DNA of 64,000 nucleotides, from positions 1-64,000 of the forward strand of contig CAZIVR010000007.1 of assembly GCA_964542745.1 (NCBI GenBank), given 5' to 3'. The DNA is from DATKAB01 sp964542745 (GTDB lineage: Bacteria; Eisenbacteria; RBG-16-71-46). The notes beneath the pieces were generated by a model that worked only from the letters and a program-made list of their open reading frames with translations, ran no database searches and had not been told where the DNA came from. A program made the position numbers and the translations under genes. Shown here in pieces: positions 44,735 to 53,384 of the stretch (the first letter of the stretch is position 1; every line of letters begins with the position of its first letter).

Positions 44735-47545
44735 ATGCGCCGACTCCCCCCGCTCCTGCTCCTCGTGGCACTCCTGGCCGGAATCCTCGCCGCGCCGCGT
44801 CACCTGATCTCGCGCCCGCGCGGCGCGCTCGACGCCTCGGCCGACTTCACGCACTTCGAAAGCGGCCACGTCCGCCCCGCGACGCTCACGCCGTCCGGCG
44901 ACCGGCTGCTCGTCGTGAACACGCCCGACAACCGGCTCAGCGTCTTCGACCTCACGGGCGGCGCGCCGGCGCGCATCGCGGACATCCCGGTCGGGATGGA
45001 GCCGGTCTCGGTGGCCGCCCGCGACGACAGCACGGCGTGGGTCGTGAACCATCTCTCGGACGACGTGAGCATCGTCAACCTCAACACGCTCCACGTGCGG
45101 GCGGTGCTGCGCGTCGGGGACGAACCCGCCGACGTGGTGTTCGCGGGGTCCCACGCCTACGTGAGCGTGTCGCAGGAAGACGCGGTCAAGGTCTACGACG
45201 CGGCGACCCTCGCGCCCGTCGGATCGCCGATCGCGATCCAGGGGCGCATGCCCCGCGCGCTCGCGGTGAGCGCCGACGGCTCGCGCGTGTTCGCGGCCGT
45301 GTTCCACGCCGGCAACCGCACCTCGGTGCTGTCCTTCACCGAGGCCAACGATTCGCTGCCCGCGCCGAATCCCCCGCTCGGGCCCGGGGTGCCGCCGCCG
45401 CCCGACGTGGCGCTCATCGTGCAGCAGCAGGGGAACGACTGGCGCGACGAGGCGGGCAAGCTCTGGAACTCGAAGATCAAGTACACGCTCGCCGAGGTGG
45501 ACGTCGCCGAGATCGCCACCGCCACGCGCACCGTGGTGGCGAGCCACCGCGACATGGGCACGGTCAACTTCGGGCTCGCGGCCGCGCCCGACGGGCGCCT
45601 CGCCCTCACCGCGACCGAGGCGCGCAACCTGGTGCGCTTCGAGCCCAACCAGCGCGGGCACACGGTGGACACCCGGCTCTCGATCGTGAGCGCCGGCGCC
45701 GTGACCAACAACGACCTCAATCCGCACGTGAACTACACGGTCACGCCGGGCCCCTCGGGCGAGGCCGACTCCTCGCTCGGAACACCGACCGGCGTGGCGT
45801 GGTCCTCGAACTCGCAGCGCGTCTACGTGACGTCGCTCGCGAGCGGGCGGCTCGGCGTGCTGTCGGCGCCCGCCGGGGGCGGCGCCACGATCCTCGCGCG
45901 GGTGCCCACGGCCGCGGGCCCGACCGGCGTGGTGGTGGACGACGCGCGCGGCCGGATCTACGTGGTGGGCCGTTTCCGCAACGAGCTGCAGACGCTGCGC
46001 AGCTCGAACTTCTCGGAGGTGGCGCGCGCGTGGATCGGGTTCGACCCCACGCCCGACGAGATCGTGAACGGCCGCAAGTTCTTCTACGGCGGCTTCACCT
46101 CGGGCCACGGCGAGCAGTCGTGCGCCTCGTGCCACGTGTTCGGCGACTTCGACAACATCGCGTGGGACCTCGGGGACCCGCAGGGCGCCTTCCAGCCCAG
46201 GCCCCCCGGGCAGATCGATCCCTTCCTCGGCGGCTTCCACCCCATGAAGGGCCCGATGACCACGCAGAGCCTGCGCGGGCTGCCGGGCACCTTCCTGCTC
46301 CACTGGCGCGGCGACCGCTCCGACCTGTTCGCGTTCAACGCCGCGTTCGTCGGGCTGATGGGCCGCTCGACGCAGCTCCCGGACAGCGAGATGACGGCGT
46401 TCGCGGACTTCGTGCTGCCGCTCGTCCACCCGCCCAACCCGAACCAGTTCCTCGACCGCGCGTTCCGCGACGCGCCGCCCGGCGTGCCGAGCGCCCGGCG
46501 CGGGCGGAGCTTCTACTTCAACAATCCCGTGGACGGCCCGCTCACCTGCAACGGCTGCCACGCCTCGCTCAACTTCGGGCCCGGCACCAACGGCCAGGTG
46601 ATCAACCGCATCGCGCTGCGCGACTCGCAGGACATCAAGATCCCGCACGTCCGCAACATGTACCGGAAGACCGGCTTCACCGACCTGCCGGGCGTGGTGA
46701 ACAAGCGCGGCTTCGGCTTCACCCACGACGGGGCCATCGACAACCTCTTCAACTTCCTGAAATTCCCCGGCTTCGCGTTCGCCGCCGGGGCGACCGGCGA
46801 CAACCAGCGCCGCGACGTCGAGGCGTTCCTGCTGTCGTTCGACACCGGGCTCGCCCCGGCGGTCGGCTACCAGATCGCCTTCACCGGCGGCTCGAGCAAC
46901 ACCGATCCCACCGCGATCGCGCGCCTCGACACGCTCAAGCGCTGCTTCGACTCGACGTGGGTGGACGTGGTGGCGCACGGTCGCGTGAGCGGCCAGCCGC
47001 GCGGATGGAAGTACCTGGGCGGCGACCTGTGGCAGCCCGACAAGGCCGCCGCGCCGAGCGTCACCTCCGCGGCGCTGCGCGCGCTCGGCGGGCCGGGCAG
47101 CGAGGTGGTGGTGATGGGCGTGCCGCGCGGCGCCGGGACGCGCATGGGCGTGGATCGCGACCGCGACGGCTTCCGCGACGGCGACGAGCGTGACGCGGGG
47201 AGCGATCCGGGCAATCCCGCCTCGACGCCGGCCAACGTCGGCGTGGATCCGCCGCGGGCGCTGCCCGGCGACTCGTTTGGATCGCTCGGCCCGAATCCGT
47301 TCCGCGCCTCGACCGCGGTCGCGTTCGCGCTGGCGAGGCCCGGTCCGGTGGACGCCGCGGTGTACGACGTGATGGGCCGCGAGGTTCGCGTGCTCGCCGG
47401 CGGACTCCGCCTCGAGGCGGGAACGCAGCGGCTGGTGTGGGACGGCCGCGACGCCGCCGGACGCGAGGCGGGCGCTGGGGTGTACTTCGTTCGGGTGCGG
47501 ACTTCGACGGCCCACTGGGTGCGGCCGGTCGTGCGTGTGAAATGA
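44735..47545 (+). CDS. Secreted YVTN-propeller di-heme cytochrome c with FlgD-like C-terminal domain (copy 2)
   Basis: This paralog of the preceding gene has 936 residues in the same order. Signal peptide, propeller blades (NTPDNRLSVFDLTGGA, NHLSDDVSIVNLNTLHVRAV), heme sites CASCH at about 463 and CNGCH at about 605, and the C-terminal domain (GPNPFRASTAVAFALA ... AGVYFVRVRTSTAHW) all align. Both copies also share DPTPD, NGRKF and NKRGFG motifs between and after the hemes. A Met or His in the 100 residues after each heme could be the sixth ligand. Tandem duplication followed by divergence is the simplest history. The function is probably surface electron transfer or oxidation. Confidence 0.86.
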   Translation: MRRLPPLLLLVALLAGILAAPRHLISRPRGALDASADFTHFESGHVRPATLTPSGDRLLVVNTPDNRLSVFDLTGGAPARIADIPVGMEPVSVAARDDSTAWVVNHLSDDVSIVNLNTLHVRAVLRVGDEPADVVFAGSHAYVSVSQEDAVKVYDAATLAPVGSPIAIQGRMPRALAVSADGSRVFAAVFHAGNRTSVLSFTEANDSLPAPNPPLGPGVPPPPDVALIVQQQGNDWRDEAGKLWNSKIKYTLAEVDVAEIATATRTVVASHRDMGTVNFGLAAAPDGRLALTATEARNLVRFEPNQRGHTVDTRLSIVSAGAVTNNDLNPHVNYTVTPGPSGEADSSLGTPTGVAWSSNSQRVYVTSLASGRLGVLSAPAGGGATILARVPTAAGPTGVVVDDARGRIYVVGRFRNELQTLRSSNFSEVARAWIGFDPTPDEIVNGRKFFYGGFTSGHGEQSCASCHVFGDFDNIAWDLGDPQGAFQPRPPGQIDPFLGGFHPMKGPMTTQSLRGLPGTFLLHWRGDRSDLFAFNAAFVGLMGRSTQLPDSEMTAFADFVLPLVHPPNPNQFLDRAFRDAPPGVPSARRGRSFYFNNPVDGPLTCNGCHASLNFGPGTNGQVINRIALRDSQDIKIPHVRNMYRKTGFTDLPGVVNKRGFGFTHDGAIDNLFNFLKFPGFAFAAGATGDNQRRDVEAFLLSFDTGLAPAVGYQIAFTGGSSNTDPTAIARLDTLKRCFDSTWVDVVAHGRVSGQPRGWKYLGGDLWQPDKAAAPSVTSAALRALGGPGSEVVVMGVPRGAGTRMGVDRDRDGFRDGDERDAGSDPGNPASTPANVGVDPPRALPGDSFGSLGPNPFRASTAVAFALARPGPVDAAVYDVMGREVRVLAGGLRLEAGTQRLVWDGRDAAGREAGAGVYFVRVRTSTAHWVRPVVRVK

Positions 47546-47590
47546 GTTCCGCGTGAAGTTCCTCCGGCCGCCCCGAAGCTCGAGCCCACC

Positions 47591-50500
47591 GTGATTCGCG
47601 CGCCGCGCCGTGCCGGGATCCTCGCCGCCGTCCTGCTGCTCACCGCTTCGGCCGCGCACGCGGGGCGCGGCGCGTTCGCCTCGGATCCGGCCGCGCCGCT
47701 CTGGAGTGCCCCCGGCGCCCCGGTCGCGGGACTCCCGGCCGGCGCCGCGTTCCCGGGCTCGCTCACCGGTGCCACGCCTTCCGCATGCGACGGCTGGCTG
47801 CCGAACCGCGGACAGATCGCGGACGGGCACGGGCAGGTGGCGAGGGACGTGCTCTTCGCCACCCGTTTCCCCGGCGGTCGCGTCTACCTCACCACGCGCG
47901 GGTTCACGCACCTGTTCACGTCGCGGGTGGGCGAGGAGGAGCCCAAGGTCGCGGGCCGCGAGCGGAAGCGGCCGCCCTCCCGGCTCGTGGAGTGGAGCCG
48001 GCTCGACCTCGAGCTGGTGGGCGCCACGATCCGTCCCGAGGCCGCCGTGCCGGGCCGGGTGCGGGCCGACCGCGGCGTGTCGCACTTCTACCTGCCGCAC
48101 TGCCCGGACGGTGTCCTCGACGTTCCTTCCTACGGCGAGGTGGTGCTGCGCGAGGTGTATCCGGGCGTGGACTGGGTGGTGCGGGGCGACGCGGAGACCG
48201 GCGCGCACCACGACTTCGTGGTGAAGCCGGGCGGCGACCCCGCGCGGATCCGCTTCGAGATCTCGGGCGCCACCGCGATCGAGCTCTCGCCCGACGGCCG
48301 CGGGCTCACGCTTCGCACCGCGCTCGGCGACGTGCGCGAAGGGGCGCTGCTCTGCACCCAGGGCGAGGGGAAGCGGCCGGTGGCGGCGCGCTTCCGGCTC
48401 GAGGGCCGCACGCTGTCGTTCGACGTCGGCGACTACGACCGCGCCGAGCCGCTGGTGATCGACCCGCCGATGGTGTGGTCCACCTATTTCGGCGGCGAGG
48501 ACTTCGACGGCCCCAACACCGTCGTCTGCGACAACGCCTCGGGCTCCGTGTACGTGGTCGGCTACACCGCCTCCGACACGCTCCAGACGCTGGCGGGCGG
48601 TTACTACCAGGGCGTGATGGGCGGCTCGGTGGACGGCCTGATCCTCAAGTTCAGCCAGCTCGGGGCGCTGCAGTGGGCCACGTACTACGGAGGCGGCGGC
48701 GGGGACTACTGCACCGACGCCGCGCTCGATCCTTCCGGCAACCTGTTCGTTTCGGGAGGGACGGGATCGAGCAACTTCCCGGTGCAGTTCCTCTCGGGCG
48801 CCTACAACCAGCTCACCACCGGCGGCGGGCAGGACGGGTTCTTCCTCAAGTTCAACTCGCTGGGCGCGCGGCAGTGGGCCACGTACTACGGCGGGAGCGG
48901 CGACGACCAGGCCAACGGGATCGCGTGCGATCCGAACGGCAAGCTCTACGCGTGCGGGCAGGCCATGTCCACCGACCTGCCGCTCCAGAACCCGGGCGGG
49001 GGCGCCTTCATGGACCTCACGCGCGGCGGCAGCGAGGACGCCTTCGTGGCGCGCTTCGGCACGCTGCACTCGCTCGAGTGGGCCACCTACGTGGGCGGGG
49101 ACTCGCTCGAGAACGCGGCGGGGATCACCGTGAACGCGGGCCGGCTCTACGTGACCGGCTACACGTGGTCCCCGGACTTCCCGCTGCTCGACCCGCTGGG
49201 CGGCGCCTACTTCCAGCCCACGCTCGCCAGCGGCCAGGACGCCTTCTTCACCCAGTTCACGCCGGCCGGCGTGCTCACCTGGTCCACCTTCTACGGCGGG
49301 GACGACCTCGACACCGCCAACGACCCGGTGATCCTGCCGAACGGCAACGTGACGATCCTCGGCTTCAGCAAGTCCACCGATCTCCCCACCTGGTTCCTCG
49401 GGGGCGCCTACAACGTCGCGGCGCTCTCGGGCGGGTTCGACCTCTACCTCGCCGAGTTCACGCCGGGCGGCGTCCCGGTGTGGGGCACCTACTTCGGGGG
49501 CAGCGGCGACGACTGGCTGATCCGCGGCGAGGGCAAGCCGATCACCGTGAGCGCCGCGGGCGAGGTGGTGATCACCGGCGTCACCGCGTCGAGCGACTTT
49601 CCCACGCTGAACCCGGGCGGCGCCTACTTCGACAACACGTGGGGGGGCGGAACGGACGCGATCCTCGCCCGCTTCCTGCCGACGCGCGCGCTCTCGTGGT
49701 CCACCTACCTCGGCACCACCTCCACCGACTTCGGCAACGGCGTGGCCTTCGGCACCGGCGGCTGCCTGTTCGCGACCGGCGAGTCGTGGGAGTACGGGTC
49801 GTTCCCGATCGTGAATCCCGGGCTCGGCGCGCTGGTGGACTCCACCAACCACGGCATCGACGACATCTACGTCACCAAGTTCTGCACCCCGAATTCGGCG
49901 TGCTGCCAGGACTTCACCTGCGTGCCGGCGCTGTCGCAGGCGCACTGCTTCAGCATGGGCGGCACCGCGTTCTATCCCAACCAGCCCTGCGCGAACGTGT
50001 CGTGCACGATCCTGTGCACGATCTGCGGGAAGAAATTCCACGACCTGAACCGGAACGGCGTGCAGGACTCGGGCGAACCCGCGCTCGCGGGCTGGACCCT
50101 CGAGCTCTACTACCCGAACGGGCCGCTCTACGCGACCACGGTCACCGACGGCTCGGGCAACTACTGCTTCAGCGCGATCCCGTGCGGCACGTGGGAGGTG
50201 CGCGAGCGCAACCAGTCCGGCTGGGTCGCGACCGCCCCGGCCGGCGGTGTCCACAGCGTCACGCTCGGCACCGGCTCCACCCAGAACGGCGTCAACTTCG
50301 CCAACTTCGGATGCGCGCCCTCCACGCCCTGCATCCCGTCCCCCTCGTGGCTCGCGGCGTGGTGGCCGCTCGGCGACGGCCCGGGCTCATCCGTGGCGGC
50401 CGACGCCGCGCACCTCGATCCGGCCCGGAACGTGGCGCAGCTCGAGGGCGGGGCGTCGCTCGACTCGACGTCGCTCGGCGTCGCGACCGCGGCCGACGGC

Positions 50501-52060
50501 GCGCGCGTGCCGCACGCGGGCCAGCTCGGCCTCGACTTCGGCGACGGATCGTTCTCGATCGCCGCGTGGCTCCGGGCCGAGGCGGGTACCGCGAGCCCTC
50601 GCGTGGTCGCCGCGCGTCGCGCGCTCGACGGCGGCACGGGCACCGTGAAGGGCTGGGCGATCGCGCTCGACGGGATGCAGGCGGTGCTCGACCTGCACGC
50701 CGGCGGCTCGGCCCAGTCGGCGCCGGGTCCGGACGTGGCGGCGGGGACGTGGTCGCACGTCGCGGTCACCCTCGACCGCGCCGCGGGCCAGGGCCGCTGG
50801 TACCTGGACGGCGTCCACGTTCCGTCCTTCGACTTCACGCCGCTCGCGGGCGACGTCACCGCCGCGGCCGACCTGACCCTCGGCCGCAACGACCCGGGCT
50901 ACGCCCCGAGCGCGGGCTTCGACGGGAGGATCGGCGACCTGGCGCTCTTCACCGCCGCGCTCTCGAGCGCCGACGTGGCGAAGGCCGCGGGTCCCGGGCT
51001 CCCGCCGATCGGGTTCTGCCCCGAGTACGTGGCGTTCCCCGCCGTGACCACGATCTGCCAGGGCCAGACCTCGAGGCAGGTTTGCTTCACGATCTGCAAC
51101 TCGAACCCGACCGCCCAGACCTACCAGTGGTCGCTCGCGGGGCTCCCCTCGGGCGCCGGCTGCACCGACGCGGGGCCGCTCAGCTTCAGCCCCGCCTCGG
51201 GCAGCGTCACGGTGCCCGCCGGGGGCTGCTCGACGCCGATCTGCGTCACGATCCAGCGGCCCGCCGGCTTCACCGCCCAGAACGCGACCTCGTGCTTCGC
51301 GTTCACGTTCCTGAACGCGGCGACCGGGCGCTGCCAGACGCGCACCGGGAAGCTGCGCGTGGACAACAGCTGCTGGTGCGCCACACCGCCGGCCGCGGTG
51401 ACCAACGTGGCGGCGCGGATCCCGGCCGGGACCGCGATCGGGATCGGGCTCGGCCACCCGTGCGACCCGCCCGCGACGCTCGCCTACCGGCTCACCCCCG
51501 AGTGGCTCGACCCGGAACACCCGGACCCCGTGGCGCTCAGCCTCAATGGCCTGCCGCCCGGCATGCCGGTCACCGGCGAGATCACGCTCGGTTCGGGATC
51601 GCCGGGCCAGGTGGACGTGGTGGCGCGCTACCCGAAGGGCTACGACCCCTTCGCGCTCTACGAGATCGTGCTCGAGGCCGACACCGACGGCGACGGCATT
51701 CCCGAACGGCTGGCCGGCGCGGTGGTGCGCCCCGCGTACGATTCGGTCGCGAGCACCGCGGTGCCCTCGGGCCCCGGCGTCGCGGCGCCGGCGTCGCTGC
51801 GCGCGAGCCCCAACCCGTTCTTCGCGCGGGCCAGCGTCGAGCTGGTGCTGCCGCGGGGCGGCGACGCCGAGGTGACGGTCTTCGACCTGGGCGGCCGCCG
51901 GGTGCGCACGCTGGCGCGCGGGAGCTTCGAGCCGGGCGAACACCGGCTGGCCTGGAACGGCCACGACGACGCGGGCCGCCGGGTTCCCGCCGGAATTTAT
52001 TTCCTGCGCGCCGTCGCCGATGGGCGTAGGCTCGAGGCGAAGCTGGTGAAGTTGAGATGA
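47591..52060 (+). CDS. Giant secreted SBBP-propeller protein with SdrD-B-like, LamG-like and FlgD-like domains
   Basis: The 1489-residue protein has a signal peptide and an N-terminal region with the NRGQ motif (WLPNRGQIADG) that normally precedes SBBP repeats. About eight SBBP blades follow at 290-770 (WSTYFGGEDFDGPNTV, WATYYGGSGDDQANGI, WGTYFGGSGDDWLI). Next are a Cys-rich segment, an SdrD_B-like collagen-binding-type domain (KKFHDLNRNGVQDSGEPALA, about 815-905), a LamG/concanavalin-like domain (about 915-1130) and a second Cys-rich beta domain. The protein closes with a FlgD-like C-terminus (ASPNPFFARASVELVL ... GIYFLRAVADGRRL) ending KLVKLR. It is probably a surface adhesin or matrix protein. 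Confidence 0.85.
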   Translation: MIRAPRRAGILAAVLLLTASAAHAGRGAFASDPAAPLWSAPGAPVAGLPAGAAFPGSLTGATPSACDGWLPNRGQIADGHGQVARDVLFATRFPGGRVYLTTRGFTHLFTSRVGEEEPKVAGRERKRPPSRLVEWSRLDLELVGATIRPEAAVPGRVRADRGVSHFYLPHCPDGVLDVPSYGEVVLREVYPGVDWVVRGDAETGAHHDFVVKPGGDPARIRFEISGATAIELSPDGRGLTLRTALGDVREGALLCTQGEGKRPVAARFRLEGRTLSFDVGDYDRAEPLVIDPPMVWSTYFGGEDFDGPNTVVCDNASGSVYVVGYTASDTLQTLAGGYYQGVMGGSVDGLILKFSQLGALQWATYYGGGGGDYCTDAALDPSGNLFVSGGTGSSNFPVQFLSGAYNQLTTGGGQDGFFLKFNSLGARQWATYYGGSGDDQANGIACDPNGKLYACGQAMSTDLPLQNPGGGAFMDLTRGGSEDAFVARFGTLHSLEWATYVGGDSLENAAGITVNAGRLYVTGYTWSPDFPLLDPLGGAYFQPTLASGQDAFFTQFTPAGVLTWSTFYGGDDLDTANDPVILPNGNVTILGFSKSTDLPTWFLGGAYNVAALSGGFDLYLAEFTPGGVPVWGTYFGGSGDDWLIRGEGKPITVSAAGEVVITGVTASSDFPTLNPGGAYFDNTWGGGTDAILARFLPTRALSWSTYLGTTSTDFGNGVAFGTGGCLFATGESWEYGSFPIVNPGLGALVDSTNHGIDDIYVTKFCTPNSACCQDFTCVPALSQAHCFSMGGTAFYPNQPCANVSCTILCTICGKKFHDLNRNGVQDSGEPALAGWTLELYYPNGPLYATTVTDGSGNYCFSAIPCGTWEVRERNQSGWVATAPAGGVHSVTLGTGSTQNGVNFANFGCAPSTPCIPSPSWLAAWWPLGDGPGSSVAADAAHLDPARNVAQLEGGASLDSTSLGVATAADGARVPHAGQLGLDFGDGSFSIAAWLRAEAGTASPRVVAARRALDGGTGTVKGWAIALDGMQAVLDLHAGGSAQSAPGPDVAAGTWSHVAVTLDRAAGQGRWYLDGVHVPSFDFTPLAGDVTAAADLTLGRNDPGYAPSAGFDGRIGDLALFTAALSSADVAKAAGPGLPPIGFCPEYVAFPAVTTICQGQTSRQVCFTICNSNPTAQTYQWSLAGLPSGAGCTDAGPLSFSPASGSVTVPAGGCSTPICVTIQRPAGFTAQNATSCFAFTFLNAATGRCQTRTGKLRVDNSCWCATPPAAVTNVAARIPAGTAIGIGLGHPCDPPATLAYRLTPEWLDPEHPDPVALSLNGLPPGMPVTGEITLGSGSPGQVDVVARYPKGYDPFALYEIVLEADTDGDGIPERLAGAVVRPAYDSVASTAVPSGPGVAAPASLRASPNPFFARASVELVLPRGGDAEVTVFDLGGRRVRTLARGSFEPGEHRLAWNGHDDAGRRVPAGIYFLRAVADGRRLEAKLVKLR

Positions 52061-52089
52061 CCGGGAGGCCCTGAGTCGGGAGGCGTCCC

Positions 52090-53340
52090 ATGAAACGCAC
52101 GATGCTCGCGCCCACGATGCTCGCGCTCGCAGCCCTCGTTGCGGCGGCGGGCTGCCGCCGCCCCTTCGCGCCCGAGGGCGAGCGCGCGGCCCGCGGGGCC
52201 AACGGCGAAGCGGCCCGCAGCGCCGCCGCCCGCGGATGGATGGCGTGGCTCCGCTTCTCGGGGGCCACGGTGTCGCTCGACCGGAACCTCGAGCCGCGGC
52301 CCGACAGGCCCGGCTGGACGGACGTGCTCGCGCCGGGCCCCGAGGGCGCGCCGCCCGACACGGTGCCCGCGTTCGCCCGGCTCGAGTGGGTCCGCTGGAG
52401 GCCCGCGGCCGCGGGCCGCTCGGAGCCGCCGGCGGCCGGGCGCGCCGGGCGCGGCGAAGGCGACGACCCGCACGCCCGCGAGCCCGGGCCGGCGTTCGCG
52501 CCGGGCCACCACGAAATGGTGCTGACGGCGCCGGCCCACGCGGGCGGCGGCACCGTCACCGCACGCTTCTTCTCCGGTTTCGTGCCGGGCGTGTGGTGGG
52601 CCGGGCCCGACCCCGACCGCTGGCCGGCCGCGAGCGACGGCGACGGGCGCGCGGTGGACGTCACCGACTGGGCGAGCCTCGCCACCGTGCCGGCGTGGCC
52701 CCCGGACGGGCGCGCCACCTTCGGCGCCGACTCGTTCCGCGTGATCCCCTCGCGGCGGGCTCCGGTGGGAGGGAACTTCGACCGGCGCACCTTCTACGAG
52801 ATCCACGGCAACCGCATCTACGCCCGCGAAGAGAACGACACCGTGCACCGGGGAGCGTGGATCGTGGTGAGCCTCGGCGGCTACGACCGGGACTCACCGT
52901 ATTCGCCGCTGGTTGACCCGCTCGATCCCGCCCTGCCGGCCGGCTACGCGGCCGATCCGGGGCGCTACCCCGTGCTGAACCCGGCCGGCCTCGAGGGCTC
53001 CCCGATCGGGTTCCGGGTTCGCGTCTCGATCAAGCTCCCCGACGGCCGGATCGTGCGGCTGCCCGCGGGGCCCACGTTCCCGAACTTCGATCCCACGTCG
53101 GTCTTCCGCCAGCCCCAGGTGCTGGGCTACTGGCCGGCCCAGCTCGAGGGCCGCGCCTACGTCGAGGTGCGCGCGGTGGACGCGCACGGGCTGCTCTCGC
53201 CGGCGCTGCCGGACCCGGTCGCACTCGCGGACCGCGTGGACGCGGGCGGCGGAACTCCCCGCGAACGGCTGGAGCGGCGCCGCATCCTCACCTTCCGGAT
53301 CGCCGCGCCCGCCCAGGCGAGGACGGTCGCGGCGAACTGA
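52090..53340 (+). CDS. Predicted lipoprotein, function unknown
   Basis: The 416-residue protein has a lipobox (LVAAAGCRRP, Cys near 22) and is therefore lipid-anchored. A Pro/Ala/Gly-rich spacer, a beta-rich domain (about 55-170) and a second domain (about 230-400, IYAREENDTVHRGAWIVVSL, GFRVRVSIKLPDGRIVRLPA) follow. I recognise no family. It starts 29 nt after the giant propeller gene and probably shares its transcript, so it may help anchor or secrete that protein. Confidence 0.68.
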   Translation: MKRTMLAPTMLALAALVAAAGCRRPFAPEGERAARGANGEAARSAAARGWMAWLRFSGATVSLDRNLEPRPDRPGWTDVLAPGPEGAPPDTVPAFARLEWVRWRPAAAGRSEPPAAGRAGRGEGDDPHAREPGPAFAPGHHEMVLTAPAHAGGGTVTARFFSGFVPGVWWAGPDPDRWPAASDGDGRAVDVTDWASLATVPAWPPDGRATFGADSFRVIPSRRAPVGGNFDRRTFYEIHGNRIYAREENDTVHRGAWIVVSLGGYDRDSPYSPLVDPLDPALPAGYAADPGRYPVLNPAGLEGSPIGFRVRVSIKLPDGRIVRLPAGPTFPNFDPTSVFRQPQVLGYWPAQLEGRAYVEVRAVDAHGLLSPALPDPVALADRVDAGGGTPRERLERRRILTFRIAAPAQARTVAAN

Positions 53341-53384
53341 GCGGACCCCCCGGCGCGCGGCCCGGGGGCGGACAGGAGCTGTGC

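Noticed and set aside
44450..50254. A minus-strand reading frame of over 1900 codons antisense to the di-heme and SBBP genes
   Set aside because: It mirrors genes with clear signal peptides, heme sites and domains on the plus strand. Its translation is Arg/His/Val/Gly-rich without domains. Long antisense frames are expected at this GC content.
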